From contig CAJBXX010000269.1 in assembly GCA_903959715.1 (NCBI GenBank), positions 1-7,892 on the forward strand: DNA of 7,892 bases, given 5' to 3'. The notes below the pieces were generated by a model. That model searched no databases and was not told the origin of the DNA. It worked only from the letters and a program-made list of their open reading frames with translations. Below, piece after piece: positions 1-6,428 of this stretch. The stretch's first letter is position 1. Each line of letters opens with the position of its first letter. The position numbers were made by a program, and so were the translations under genes. The DNA comes from an uncultured Alphaproteobacteria bacterium (GTDB lineage: Bacteria > Pseudomonadota > Alphaproteobacteria > Rickettsiales > UBA1997).

Positions 1-39
1 ATCATTTAGATTTTTTTACTTATAGATAAAAATTATTTT

Positions 40-131
40 ATGAAAAAATACCCACTTAAAGCATTTTCATTAATTGAAATTTCGGTCGTGATCGTAATTA
101 TCGGCATATTAATTGCCGGCATTTCCTCAGG
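40..131 (+). repeat. 92-base direct repeat, unit A (5' cassette of copy A)
   Basis: Bases 40-131 are identical to 906-997, with no mismatch or gap. The block starts exactly at the ATG of each gene and ends just after the hydrophobic helix, in the Gly31 codon (GGC in copy A, GGA in copy B). It encodes the whole prepilin leader and transmembrane helix. Identity at synonymous positions means the two blocks were homogenised or duplicated recently, because sequence on the 3' side diverges at once. Confidence 0.97.
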
Positions 132-906
132 CGTCGATCTTTTTTACGATTTTAAATTATCGACAGCACGATCTTTAACCAAAAATTCTCCCGTCCCAAG
201 AATCGAAGGTTTATTCACATGGATTGAAACGACATCGCTCGAAAGCTTTTCACCCGCTCCCAAGGATGGTGCTTCGATAGATTTAATAAAAGATCTTAGT
301 TTTAAAATGGATAAAGCTAATTTCGTTCAAACGGGTGTCGATGGCTTAAAGCCAATTTACAAACAAGGAAATCTAAATAACTTACCCGCTCTTTATTTTG
401 ATGGCTCTAACGATTTTCTTGTGTCGGAAAAATCTTACACTTCTAGCATTTTTTCAAATAATCAAGTTACGATTTTTGCGGTTATAAATTATTTGGGTAG
501 CACTAATACGGTTGTTTTTTTAAAACATGAATTAGCACCTTATAGAACCGGATTGGAAATTAATAGTGGAATGGTTAGATTTGATTTTCCAAAAAATATT
601 AGCAATGGCACAAGCAATATAACCGGAACATCATCGATAATTAATAAAAACATCATTATCACCGCCATTGCCAACAATATTAATCAAAAATTATACATTA
701 ATTCTAACCTTGAAGCATCGATTTCCAATGCCATTGCTACACCTTCGATATCATCAGCCTTAATTTATCTTGGCTCACATAATGAAGGTGTTCTTTGCAC
801 TAAATTCAATTTAGGCGAATTAATTATTTATGATCGAGCATTAAGCGCCAAAGAGTTAGATTCGGTCACAAAATATTTGTCAAAAAAATGGGGAATAAAA
901 ATATAA
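40..906 (+). CDS. Prepilin-like protein with C-terminal LamG/concanavalin-like domain (copy A)
   Basis: This 288-residue protein is probably an exported, type IV pilin-like or pseudopilin-like surface protein. Its N-terminus is a class III prepilin leader: a short basic stretch (M1-K7), then A8 | F9-S-L-I-E13, then a hydrophobic helix to about residue 28. A prepilin peptidase would cut after A8, leaving Phe at +1 and Glu at +5; Ala at -1 is less usual than Gly. The rest (about 50-288) resembles the LamG/jelly-roll proteins that end in a 'GELIIYDRAL...YLSKKWGI' signature (258-288), with a 'YFDGSNDFL' strand near residues 119-127. The domain is often linked to glycan or adhesive binding, but no ligand can be named here. 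No Shine-Dalgarno sequence precedes the ATG. The stop TAA shares its last A with the start of the next gene. No pilus assembly gene lies in the window. The architecture is clear; the function is inferred. Confidence 0.85.
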   Translation: MKKYPLKAFSLIEISVVIVIIGILIAGISSGVDLFYDFKLSTARSLTKNSPVPRIEGLFTWIETTSLESFSPAPKDGASIDLIKDLSFKMDKANFVQTGVDGLKPIYKQGNLNNLPALYFDGSNDFLVSEKSYTSSIFSNNQVTIFAVINYLGSTNTVVFLKHELAPYRTGLEINSGMVRFDFPKNISNGTSNITGTSSIINKNIIITAIANNINQKLYINSNLEASISNAIATPSISSALIYLGSHNEGVLCTKFNLGELIIYDRALSAKELDSVTKYLSKKWGIKI

Positions 907-907
907 T
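880..907 (+). repeat. 28-base direct repeat at the 3' end of copy A
   Basis: Bases 880-907 are identical to 1737-1764. They encode the last residues (SKKWGIKI) and the stop codon. In copy A the block runs straight into the ATG of copy B, and its GGGGA (890-894) sits where a ribosome binding site for that gene would be. A 23-base identical block just upstream (817-839, matching 1674-1696) encodes ELIIYDRA. The 3' ends are therefore also more alike than the middle of the genes. Confidence 0.9.
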
Positions 908-997
908 GAAAAAATACCCACTTAAAGCATTTTCATTAATTGAAATTTCGGTCGTGATCGTAATTATCGGCATATTAATTGCCGGCATTTCCTCAGG
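906..997 (+). repeat. 92-base direct repeat, unit B (5' cassette of copy B)
   Basis: This is the second copy of the 92-base block at 40-131, 866 bases downstream in the same orientation. Homologous recombination between the blocks would delete or duplicate exactly one gene unit and keep an intact reading frame. Confidence 0.97.
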
Positions 998-1763
998 AAT
1001 TGATTTATATCAAGAATATAGAAGCACCGTCGCAAGATCACTCACCACTAACTCTCCCCTTATTCGTATTAATGATTTGGCAATGTGGATTGACGCAAGT
1101 TCAGTTGAAAGTTATCAAACTTTACCAAAAGATGGAGTGAAGATAAATTTATTAAAAGATATCAAAACTTCTCGTGACAAAATAAATTTTACTCAAAGCG
1201 TCGTATCGAAACAGCCAATATATAGAAACTCCTTGATTAACGGCGTTGGCGGAATCGAGTTTGATGGAATAGATGATTATATGACCTCCGAAAATAGCGT
1301 TTTATCTCAAAATATTAGTCAACTTGGACAAATCACTATTTTTATGGTGACAAATATTTTAACCAGTAGCGGAACTGGAGTTTTTTTTAAATTTGAAACA
1401 GGGTTGTCAAGAGTTGGTTTTGAAATTAATAATGGCAAAATAAGATTCGATTTTCCAACGGGGGCTTTTAATGCAATTACCAACAATGTTTTATCAAATA
1501 AAAATCTTATTATAATGGCAACATCTGATAAAATTAATCAAAAACTTTTTATAAATAATCAATTGGCAACCTCTCTTACAAATAGCAATGGTCTATCCAG
1601 CAACTTAAGTAGCCCACTTTTATTGGGAATACATAGTGATTATACAAGTTTATTAACAAAATTTAACTTAGGTGAATTAATTATTTATGATCGAGCGCTC
1701 AATGATAGGGAAATAAATTTAATCACCGCATATTTATCAAAAAAATGGGGAATAAAAATATAA
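906..1763 (+). CDS. Prepilin-like protein with C-terminal LamG/concanavalin-like domain (copy B)
   Basis: This is a tandem paralogue of the preceding gene, 285 residues long if started at the ATG at 906. I chose 906 over the in-frame ATG at 888 because the protein then begins with exactly the same 31 residues as copy A, and because the 888 start would put extra residues before the prepilin leader. A GGGGA at 890-894, inside the end of copy A, lies 11 bases upstream and could be its Shine-Dalgarno sequence. The leader (A8|F9SLIE13 plus hydrophobic helix) matches copy A. The body is clearly homologous but looks less than half identical by eye. Conserved stretches are 'FDG.DDYM' (near 119-126 of the shorter form), 'NQKLFIN', and the C-terminal 'KFNLGELIIYDRAL' and 'YLSKKWGIKI'. 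The TAATG junction implies co-transcription and translational coupling with copy A. The two are probably alternative or co-assembling surface subunits, but that is inference. Confidence 0.85.
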   Translation: MKKYPLKAFSLIEISVVIVIIGILIAGISSGIDLYQEYRSTVARSLTTNSPLIRINDLAMWIDASSVESYQTLPKDGVKINLLKDIKTSRDKINFTQSVVSKQPIYRNSLINGVGGIEFDGIDDYMTSENSVLSQNISQLGQITIFMVTNILTSSGTGVFFKFETGLSRVGFEINNGKIRFDFPTGAFNAITNNVLSNKNLIIMATSDKINQKLFINNQLATSLTNSNGLSSNLSSPLLLGIHSDYTSLLTKFNLGELIIYDRALNDREINLITAYLSKKWGIKI

Positions 1764-1764
1764 T
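1737..1764 (+). repeat. 28-base direct repeat at the 3' end of copy B
   Basis: This is the second copy of the block at 880-907. Identity ends one base after the stop codon: copy A continues with G, making the ATG of the next gene, while copy B continues with T and no third gene follows. The end of copy B thus looks like the end of an array unit that could have been followed by another. Confidence 0.9.
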
Positions 1765-1825
1765 TCATTTTTAAAAATTAAAAATTATACTCATTTCATA
1801 AATATTTAATTTTATAAACGCCTTA

Positions 1826-2818
1826 ATGACCAACGAAAATCCAAACCTCAACCCTAATAAAATTGAAGAAGAGCGTCATGATAATTTCTTACGCCCAAGC
1901 TTTCTTGGAGATTTTATCGGACAAGAAAAACTCAAAGAAAATTTAGAAATTTTTTTAAATTCCGCCAAAAGTCGCAACGATTCTCTCGATCACACTTTGT
2001 TTTACGGACCACCTGGGCTCGGCAAAACAACTTTGGCACAAATTATCGCTCATGAAATGGGCGTCGGCTTTAAAAGCACTTCGGGACCAGTAATTTCTAA
2101 GTCGGGAGACTTAGCGGCGATTTTAACAAATTTGCAAGCCGGCGATATTTTATTCATCGACGAAATTCATCGTTTAAATAAAAATGTTGAAGAAATTTTA
2201 TATTCGGCGATGGAAGATTTCAAACTCGACATCATTATTGGCGAGGGTCCGTCGGCGCGCGCCATTAAAATTGATTTGCCAAAATTTACTTTAGTTGGCG
2301 CCACCACTCGTCTCGGAGCTATCGCCAATCCTCTTAAAGACCGCTTCGGAATCCCTCTACGAATTAATTTTTATAATGTTAATGAACTCGAACAAATCAT
2401 CGAAAGAGACGCTAAAATTTTAAATATTGGCATCGAAATTTTAGCGGGCAAAGAAATCGCCAAACGCTCGCGTGGAACGCCCCGCATCGCCATTCGTTTG
2501 TTAAAAAGAGTGCGTGATTTTGCCATCAATGCTAAACAAGAAATTATTACCCAAAAAATTGCCGATTACGCTTTGACACAACTAGAAATTGATAATTATG
2601 GGCTCGACGCTTCCGATCATCGCTATTTGCGATTTATCGCCGAAAATTATCGTGGTGGGCCGGTTGGCATCGAAACAATTGCCTCGGCGATTAGCGAAGA
2701 AAAAGACACCGTCGAAGATTCAATCGAACCATATTTAATTCAACAAGGCTTTATCGAAAAAACCCCGCGCGGTCGCGTTATCACCGAAAAAACTTGGAAT
2801 ATTTTTAAAAATTTATGA
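1826..2818 (+). CDS. ruvB: Holliday junction branch migration DNA helicase RuvB
   Basis: RuvB is the hexameric AAA+ motor that, with RuvA, drives branch migration of Holliday junctions in the cytoplasm. At 330 residues the protein is of normal family length and looks intact. Visible parts are the N-terminal '[19 protein letters not shown]' region (22-40), Walker A GPPGLGKT (61-68), Walker [10 protein letters not shown] (109-117, with D112/E113), sensor I GATTR (158-162), the arginine-finger region PLKDRFG (R173), sensor II around '[14 protein letters not shown]', and a C-terminal winged-helix DNA-binding domain containing '[11 protein letters not shown]' and '[12 protein letters not shown]'. 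The start is the first ATG of the frame and gives the usual short N-terminal tail; no Shine-Dalgarno sequence is seen. The gene overlaps coaBC by four bases (ATGA), so the two are probably co-transcribed. Neither ruvA nor ruvC is in the window. Confidence 0.97.
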   Translation: MTNENPNLNPNKIEEERHDNFLRPSFLGDFIGQEKLKENLEIFLNSAKSRNDSLDHTLFYGPPGLGKTTLAQIIAHEMGVGFKSTSGPVISKSGDLAAILTNLQAGDILFIDEIHRLNKNVEEILYSAMEDFKLDIIIGEGPSARAIKIDLPKFTLVGATTRLGAIANPLKDRFGIPLRINFYNVNELEQIIERDAKILNIGIEILAGKEIAKRSRGTPRIAIRLLKRVRDFAINAKQEIITQKIADYALTQLEIDNYGLDASDHRYLRFIAENYRGGPVGIETIASAISEEKDTVEDSIEPYLIQQGFIEKTPRGRVITEKTWNIFKNL

Positions 2819-4011
2819 CCCAAAAAAAAATTTTATTAATCATCACCGGAAGCATCGCTTGTTATAAATCCATCGAATTAATTCGTTTGCTCAAAAAAAA
2901 ATCTTTTGAAGTCAATTGCATTTTGACCAACGGCGCCAAGGAATTTATCACTCCACTTTTAGTTTCGGCAATTTCTGGAACCAAAACTTTCGACCAATTA
3001 TTTTCCGTCGATGATGAAATTTCGATGGGCCACATTAATTTATCAAGACAACATGATTTAATCGTGATAGCCCCCGCGAGCGCTGATTTCATTGCCAAAA
3101 TCGCCAATGGTTATGGTGACGATTTAGCGAGTGCCACGATTTTGGCGAGCGATAAAAAAACTATTTTCGCACCCGCCATGAATGAAAAAATGTGGCTTAA
3201 CGATATTACGCAAAAAAATATTGCGAAAATTTTACAAAATAATTTTGTAATGATTGAGCCCGAAAAAGATGTTTTAGCTTGTGGTGAAGAAGGTTTTGGC
3301 AAAATGGCGTCGCCTGAAAAAATCGTCGAAAAAATTGAAAATTTTTTCAAAAATCAAAATATTTTAGCGGGAAAAAATATTTTAATCACCGCCGGCTCAA
3401 CCATTGAGCCCATTGACCCCGTTCGGTTTATTGGCAATAAATCTTCGGGAAAACAAGCTTTAGCAATCGCTAAAATTTTAAGCGAAATGGGCGCCAATGT
3501 GCAATTAATTGCTGGCAATTTAACGCAAGAAATTAAAACTTCTTTAAAATCAACAATTCTTGTCAATACTGCACAAGAAATGCTTGAAGCTGTAAAAAGT
3601 TCACTAGATTCAATAGATGTTTTTATCGCTTGTTCTGCGGTCGCCGATTATCGCGTTAAAAATTATTCATCGCAAAAAATTAAAAAATCTAATGTTCAAA
3701 ATTTAACTTTAGAACTTGAAAAAAATCCCGATATTTTAGCATTTGTTGGAACGGCACCAAACCGCCCCGCTCTAGTGATTGGCTTTTGTGCTGAAAGTGA
3801 AAATTTACTTGAAAATGCCAAGCAAAAATTAATAAATAAAAATTGCGATTTAATCGTTGCCAACGATATTGTTGATGGCAAAATTTTTGGCAGTGATTTC
3901 ACTACGGCTTATTTTGTTGAAAAAAATCATCATAGCAATTTATTCAACGGCACCAAGGTTCAACTGGCACAAAATCTCGCTAATATTATTGCTGAGAATT
4001 TTGGGCTTTAA
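2815..4011 (+). CDS. coaBC: Bifunctional phosphopantothenoylcysteine decarboxylase / phosphopantothenate-cysteine ligase
   Basis: CoaBC carries out two consecutive steps of coenzyme A synthesis in the cytoplasm: it ligates cysteine to 4'-phosphopantothenate, then decarboxylates the product. The 398 residues match the usual fused length. The N-terminal flavoprotein half (CoaC, about 1-180) shows '[17 protein letters not shown]' (10-26), the catalytic histidine in SMGHINLSR (H73), the substrate-binding APAMN motif (119-123) and the active-site cysteine in '[12 protein letters not shown]' (C156). The C-terminal half (CoaB) begins near '[20 protein letters not shown]' and keeps SSGK, 'SAVADYR', the lysine-rich KIKK and '[13 protein letters not shown]'. 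No key residue looks lost. It starts inside the end of ruvB (ATGA) and ends in a 26-base convergent overlap with yciB. Two A9 runs (2822-2830 and 2893-2901) lie within the first 30 codons, but the frame is intact. Confidence 0.97.
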   Translation: MTQKKILLIITGSIACYKSIELIRLLKKKSFEVNCILTNGAKEFITPLLVSAISGTKTFDQLFSVDDEISMGHINLSRQHDLIVIAPASADFIAKIANGYGDDLASATILASDKKTIFAPAMNEKMWLNDITQKNIAKILQNNFVMIEPEKDVLACGEEGFGKMASPEKIVEKIENFFKNQNILAGKNILITAGSTIEPIDPVRFIGNKSSGKQALAIAKILSEMGANVQLIAGNLTQEIKTSLKSTILVNTAQEMLEAVKSSLDSIDVFIACSAVADYRVKNYSSQKIKKSNVQNLTLELEKNPDILAFVGTAPNRPALVIGFCAESENLLENAKQKLINKNCDLIVANDIVDGKIFGSDFTTAYFVEKNHHSNLFNGTKVQLAQNLANIIAENFGL

Positions 4012-4558
4012 TGATAAAGGGAATTTGCGAAATAGTAAATATCATCGAAATCGTCATCATGCCGAAAACTTTAAATTGCACCCAAAAATCGGTGGAGAAA
4101 TTTCGCCAAATAATTTCATTTAAAAAAGCCAAAGCACAAAAGAAACAAGCCCATCGAAACGACATGATTTTCCAGTTTTTTAAACTTACTTTAATTTGCT
4201 CACCAAGTAAATATTTTAACATTGGTTTTTGTATAAAATTTCCATAAAATAATATTCCAGCAAAAATTAAATTAATAATTGTTGGCTTGATTTTAATAAA
4301 ATATTCATCTTCAAAAAAAATTGTTAATCCACAAAAAAATCCCAAAATTAACGCGGAAAATGTGGCAACTTTTGGAATTTTGTTAGTTAAAATATAGCTG
4401 GCAATAATTGCTATAAAAGTTGTGAAAAGCATTGCTAGAGTAGCGAATAATAGCTTATCGTAAACCGTTGAAAATTTATAACAAACAAAAAAAATTATTA
4501 TCGGAAGATAATCATATAAAAATTTTGTGAGCCCTTCGGATTGCTTTTTTTTATTCAT
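3986..4558 (-). CDS. yciB: Septation protein A / YciB (IspZ) family inner-membrane protein
   Basis: This is a 190-residue polytopic membrane protein of the YciB/IspZ family, which is linked to intracellular septation and envelope integrity in proteobacteria; its biochemical role is unsettled. Hydrophobic segments lie at about 16-29, 35-57, 63-82, 92-107, 134-151 and 160-183. Family landmarks are FIKIKPTI (87-94) in the middle, SFRWACFF (133-140), LNEIIW (146-151) and FWVQFKVFG (158-166). The length is close to that of typical members. The start codon overlaps the end of the upstream FKBP-like gene by eight bases, so it is the last gene of the leftward operon. Its 3' end lies 26 bases inside coaBC on the other strand. 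Codons 3-5 contain an A8 run (bases 4545-4552 as T8 on the + strand). Confidence 0.9.
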   Translation of the reverse strand: MNKKKQSEGLTKFLYDYLPIIIFFVCYKFSTVYDKLLFATLAMLFTTFIAIIASYILTNKIPKVATFSALILGFFCGLTIFFEDEYFIKIKPTIINLIFAGILFYGNFIQKPMLKYLLGEQIKVSLKNWKIMSFRWACFFCALAFLNEIIWRNFSTDFWVQFKVFGMMTISMIFTISQIPFIIKAQNSQQ

Positions 4559-5132
4559 AACAAATAGCGTTTGGTTTAGCTTCTTCGCTTACGGTTAAAA
4601 GTGAGATTTTATAAACCATATTTGAATTTTGAATCATTTCGTCATAACGCGAATCACCTACTCTAAAATCTTGCGGAATATCGACAGTCCTGATTCCGCC
4701 GGCGGTCATGCCCATCAAAGTTCTTTCGATTATTTCATTAAATTTATTTCCGATTTCAAATTTTATGGTTGATTTATTAATGACATCGCCACTATTTTTG
4801 CTCATCAAACTATATTCAATCAAAACTTCGGAACCGCAAACCGCTTGTTTATTGCCAACGCCTTGACGAACTTCTTGAAAAGACAAATTCATTTTATCAA
4901 CTTGTTGATCAAAATTTTGATTTGAATCTTTTTTTTGCAATTCTTCTTTTATTGCAGAAAAATTAGCCATATTTTTATTGGCAATTTCAATTGATTTGCC
5001 GATATTTTCTTTGTTAATGTGATAAGATATTGTTCGCGGATCATCCTTGGTTTTTTCAAAAATATAATAAAGCATTGCAAACATCGCGATTAATTTAACG
5101 ATCGGCATTTTTAGCAAATTATTTATCCACAT
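4551..5132 (-). CDS. Membrane-anchored FKBP-like peptidyl-prolyl isomerase domain protein (degenerate active site)
   Basis: This 193-residue protein has an N-terminal hydrophobic anchor (about 9-25), a charged and partly helical linker (about 26-95) and a C-terminal FKBP-like domain (about 97-181). The domain can be laid against FKBP12: GSEVLIEYSL (100-109) for strand 1, 'IKFEIGN' (123-129), 'LMGMTAGGIRTVDIP' (139-153) and 'MVYKISLLTV' (172-181) for the last strand. Several pocket residues appear missing: the usual FD pair is I118-N119, the position of the pocket Trp holds Ile or Glu, and the AYG loop is absent. Prolyl isomerase activity is therefore doubtful and a chaperone or binding role is possible. 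The two cysteines (C99, C191) would lie in the periplasm. The start at 5132 overlaps tsaC by 14 bases and has GAAAG just upstream; Met9 (start at 5108) is an alternative. The tight overlaps place it in an operon with tsaC and yciB. Confidence 0.72.
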   Translation of the reverse strand: MWINNLLKMPIVKLIAMFAMLYYIFEKTKDDPRTISYHINKENIGKSIEIANKNMANFSAIKEELQKKDSNQNFDQQVDKMNLSFQEVRQGVGNKQAVCGSEVLIEYSLMSKNSGDVINKSTIKFEIGNKFNEIIERTLMGMTAGGIRTVDIPQDFRVGDSRYDEMIQNSNMVYKISLLTVSEEAKPNAICYE

Positions 5133-5736
5133 ATTCTTTCAAATTTAATTTTCCTTGGCGAATTAAAGTTAATTTATTATCACTAATTTTAACAATAGTT
5201 GATGATATTTTGCTAGTTTTTTTTCCAGAAATTAATAAATCAAGATTTGTTAAATTTTTTTTAACCAAACTTGGCGAAGTACAAGCATTTTCAAAGGCTT
5301 TGTTGGCACTTGATACCGCTAAAATTCCATTATATTTTTCAAATAATTTTCTTATAAAAAAACTATCAACAATTCTGAATCCAATAAAATCATCATCAAT
5401 ATTATTTAGATTTTTTGCGAGAATTTTTTTAGCAAAATTAGTTGTTTTTAAAATAATGGTAATGCCACCGGGGGTATATTTATCAACGATTTCCTCGGCT
5501 AAATCATTAAAAATAAATAATTTTTTTGCACTTTTTAAATCTTTTAAAAATATTGCAATCGGTTTATTTTTTTCACGATTTTTTAATTGATATAAACGCT
5601 CAACAGCCATTGGATTCGTAGCGTCAACAGCCACTCCATAAACTGTATCGGTTGCAAAACAAATTACTTTTCCGCGTTGCAAAAAATCAATCGCCACCTC
5701 AACCGCATCAGATTTTTTTTGGTCAATTATTCGCAT
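5119..5736 (-). CDS. tsaC: L-threonylcarbamoyladenylate synthase, TsaC/Sua5 (YrdC domain)
   Basis: The product makes threonylcarbamoyl-AMP from threonine, bicarbonate and ATP, the first step in forming t6A at position 37 of ANN-decoding tRNAs. At 205 residues it is a single YrdC-type domain without the extra Sua5 C-terminal domain. Visible motifs are ATDTVYG (28-34), 'LKNREKNKP' with K52, R54 and K58 (51-59), PGGITIIL (89-96), GFR (119-121), SSAN (142-145), SSTIV (178-182) and the C-terminal IRQG (192-195). The SSAN segment continues as KAFENACTS rather than the common xSGxPxxT, and GFR is followed by IVD rather than the usual xP, so it is a diverged member. Assignment to TsaC rather than the related YciO is likely but not certain. 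It overlaps rnhB upstream by 10 bases and the FKBP-like gene downstream by 14. An A8 run lies in codons 6-8. Confidence 0.88.
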   Translation of the reverse strand: MRIIDQKKSDAVEVAIDFLQRGKVICFATDTVYGVAVDATNPMAVERLYQLKNREKNKPIAIFLKDLKSAKKLFIFNDLAEEIVDKYTPGGITIILKTTNFAKKILAKNLNNIDDDFIGFRIVDSFFIRKLFEKYNGILAVSSANKAFENACTSPSLVKKNLTNLDLLISGKKTSKISSTIVKISDNKLTLIRQGKLNLKEYVDK

Positions 5737-6353
5737 TTTAACATTGATTTTATTGGCTCGAAGCTTTTGCGATGAATTTCACAAATTCCGTGTTTTTTAA
5801 TATTTTCAATATGATTTTTAGTGCCATAACCACTATGTTTGTTAAAATTATAAAGTGGAAATTTTTGATGATAATTTAACATTATTTCATCGCGATATTC
5901 TTTCGCTATTATTGATGCCGAAGCAATAGAATAGCTCTTTTGATCACCTTTTATAACTGGCTCGATTTGCAAAATTTCATCTTGTAAATCAAACGGCTTA
6001 AAATTGCCATCAACTAAAATTATTTTTGGAAAAAAATTATATTTTTTACAAAAATCTTGATAGGCATAAAGCATCGCCAACTTGGTGGCTTCAAGAATAT
6101 TTATCTTATCAATTATTTTTTCATCAACAACGCCAATTCCAAATTTACAATTAATTTTTAAATCATCATAAAGTTTTTTACGCACATTTTTAGAAAGCTT
6201 TTTTGAATCATTAATTTCTGATGAAAAATTGTTTTGATTTAACATTACGCAAGAAGCCACAACTGGTCCTGCCAAGGGTCCTCGCCCCGCTTCGTCAATA
6301 CCGCAAATTAAAGCTGTATCAAAATTATTTTCTATTAAAAAAGATGGTTGCAT
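5727..6353 (-). CDS. rnhB: Ribonuclease HII
   Basis: RNase HII cleaves RNA in RNA-DNA hybrids and incises at single ribonucleotides misinserted in DNA. The 208-residue protein is full length. It shows the signature GIDEAGRGPLAGPVV (18-32, catalytic D20 and E21), NDSKKLS (48-54), the third acidic position in ILVDGN (D115), 'KGDQKSYSIASASIIAKEYRD' in pieces over 135-155, the substrate-strand motif NKHSGYGTKNH (171-181) and HRKSF (194-198). It is the first gene of a four-gene leftward operon, and its last codons overlap the tsaC start by 10 bases. Its promoter should lie in the 75-base gap shared with the divergent DsbA-like gene. The ATG at 6353 is taken as the start because it gives the usual short lead before the DEAGRG motif. 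Confidence 0.96.
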   Translation of the reverse strand: MQPSFLIENNFDTALICGIDEAGRGPLAGPVVASCVMLNQNNFSSEINDSKKLSKNVRKKLYDDLKINCKFGIGVVDEKIIDKINILEATKLAMLYAYQDFCKKYNFFPKIILVDGNFKPFDLQDEILQIEPVIKGDQKSYSIASASIIAKEYRDEIMLNYHQKFPLYNFNKHSGYGTKNHIENIKKHGICEIHRKSFEPIKSMLKCE

Positions 6354-6385
6354 TGAATAAAAGTTTTTCTTAGAATTAACAAAAA

Positions 6386-6407
6386 TAATAATATTCGAAT
6401 TTTATTA
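6386..6407. promoter_or_regulatory. 22-base near-perfect palindrome in the divergent rnhB / DsbA-like gene intergenic region
   Basis: Half-sites TAATAATATTC and GAATTTTATTA pair at 10 of 11 positions, with one mismatch (6392 with 6401) and a TTCGAA core. The element lies near the middle of the 75-base gap (6354-6428) from which the leftward rnhB operon and the rightward DsbA-like gene must both be transcribed. It could be an operator for a dimeric regulator serving both directions. The high AT content raises the chance level, and no convincing -35/-10 pair could be fixed on either strand. Confidence 0.35.
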
Positions 6408-6428
6408 ATCATTTAATATTTTATAAAC

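Noticed and set aside
1..39. End of a preceding prepilin unit or a promoter upstream of copy A
   Set aside because: The 39 bases lack the 28-base end block seen after the other units, and TATAGAT (21-27) has no visible -35 within the window, so neither can be supported.
888..905. Earlier in-frame ATG for copy B of the prepilin gene (adds MGNKNI before the leader)
   Set aside because: The ATG at 906 restores exact N-terminal and nucleotide identity with copy A and gives a proper prepilin leader; 888-905 is the coding end of copy A in another frame.
1767..1778. ATTTTTAAAAAT palindrome after copy B as a terminator
   Set aside because: It has no G or C in the stem, leaves no loop without breaking pairs, and has no T-run after it, so it is too weak to call.
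2862..3902. Four short open frames on the - strand inside coaBC
   Set aside because: All lie in one antisense frame of a well-supported gene, have no recognisable domains, and are typical composition-driven shadows.
3857..4247. Two + strand open frames over the end of coaBC and antisense to yciB
   Set aside because: Their sequences show no family features, and the opposite strand encodes clear YciB motifs such as FIKIKPTI and LNEIIW.
5210..5590. 126-residue + strand open frame antisense to tsaC
   Set aside because: It is hydrophobic because of T-rich antisense sequence; the - strand holds the TsaC motifs ATDTVYG, SSAN and STIV.
6414..6427. TAATAT or TATAAA as a -10 box for the DsbA-like gene
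   Set aside because: TATAAA would put the transcription start inside the gene, and neither hexamer has a matching -35 at the right distance in this AT-rich stretch.
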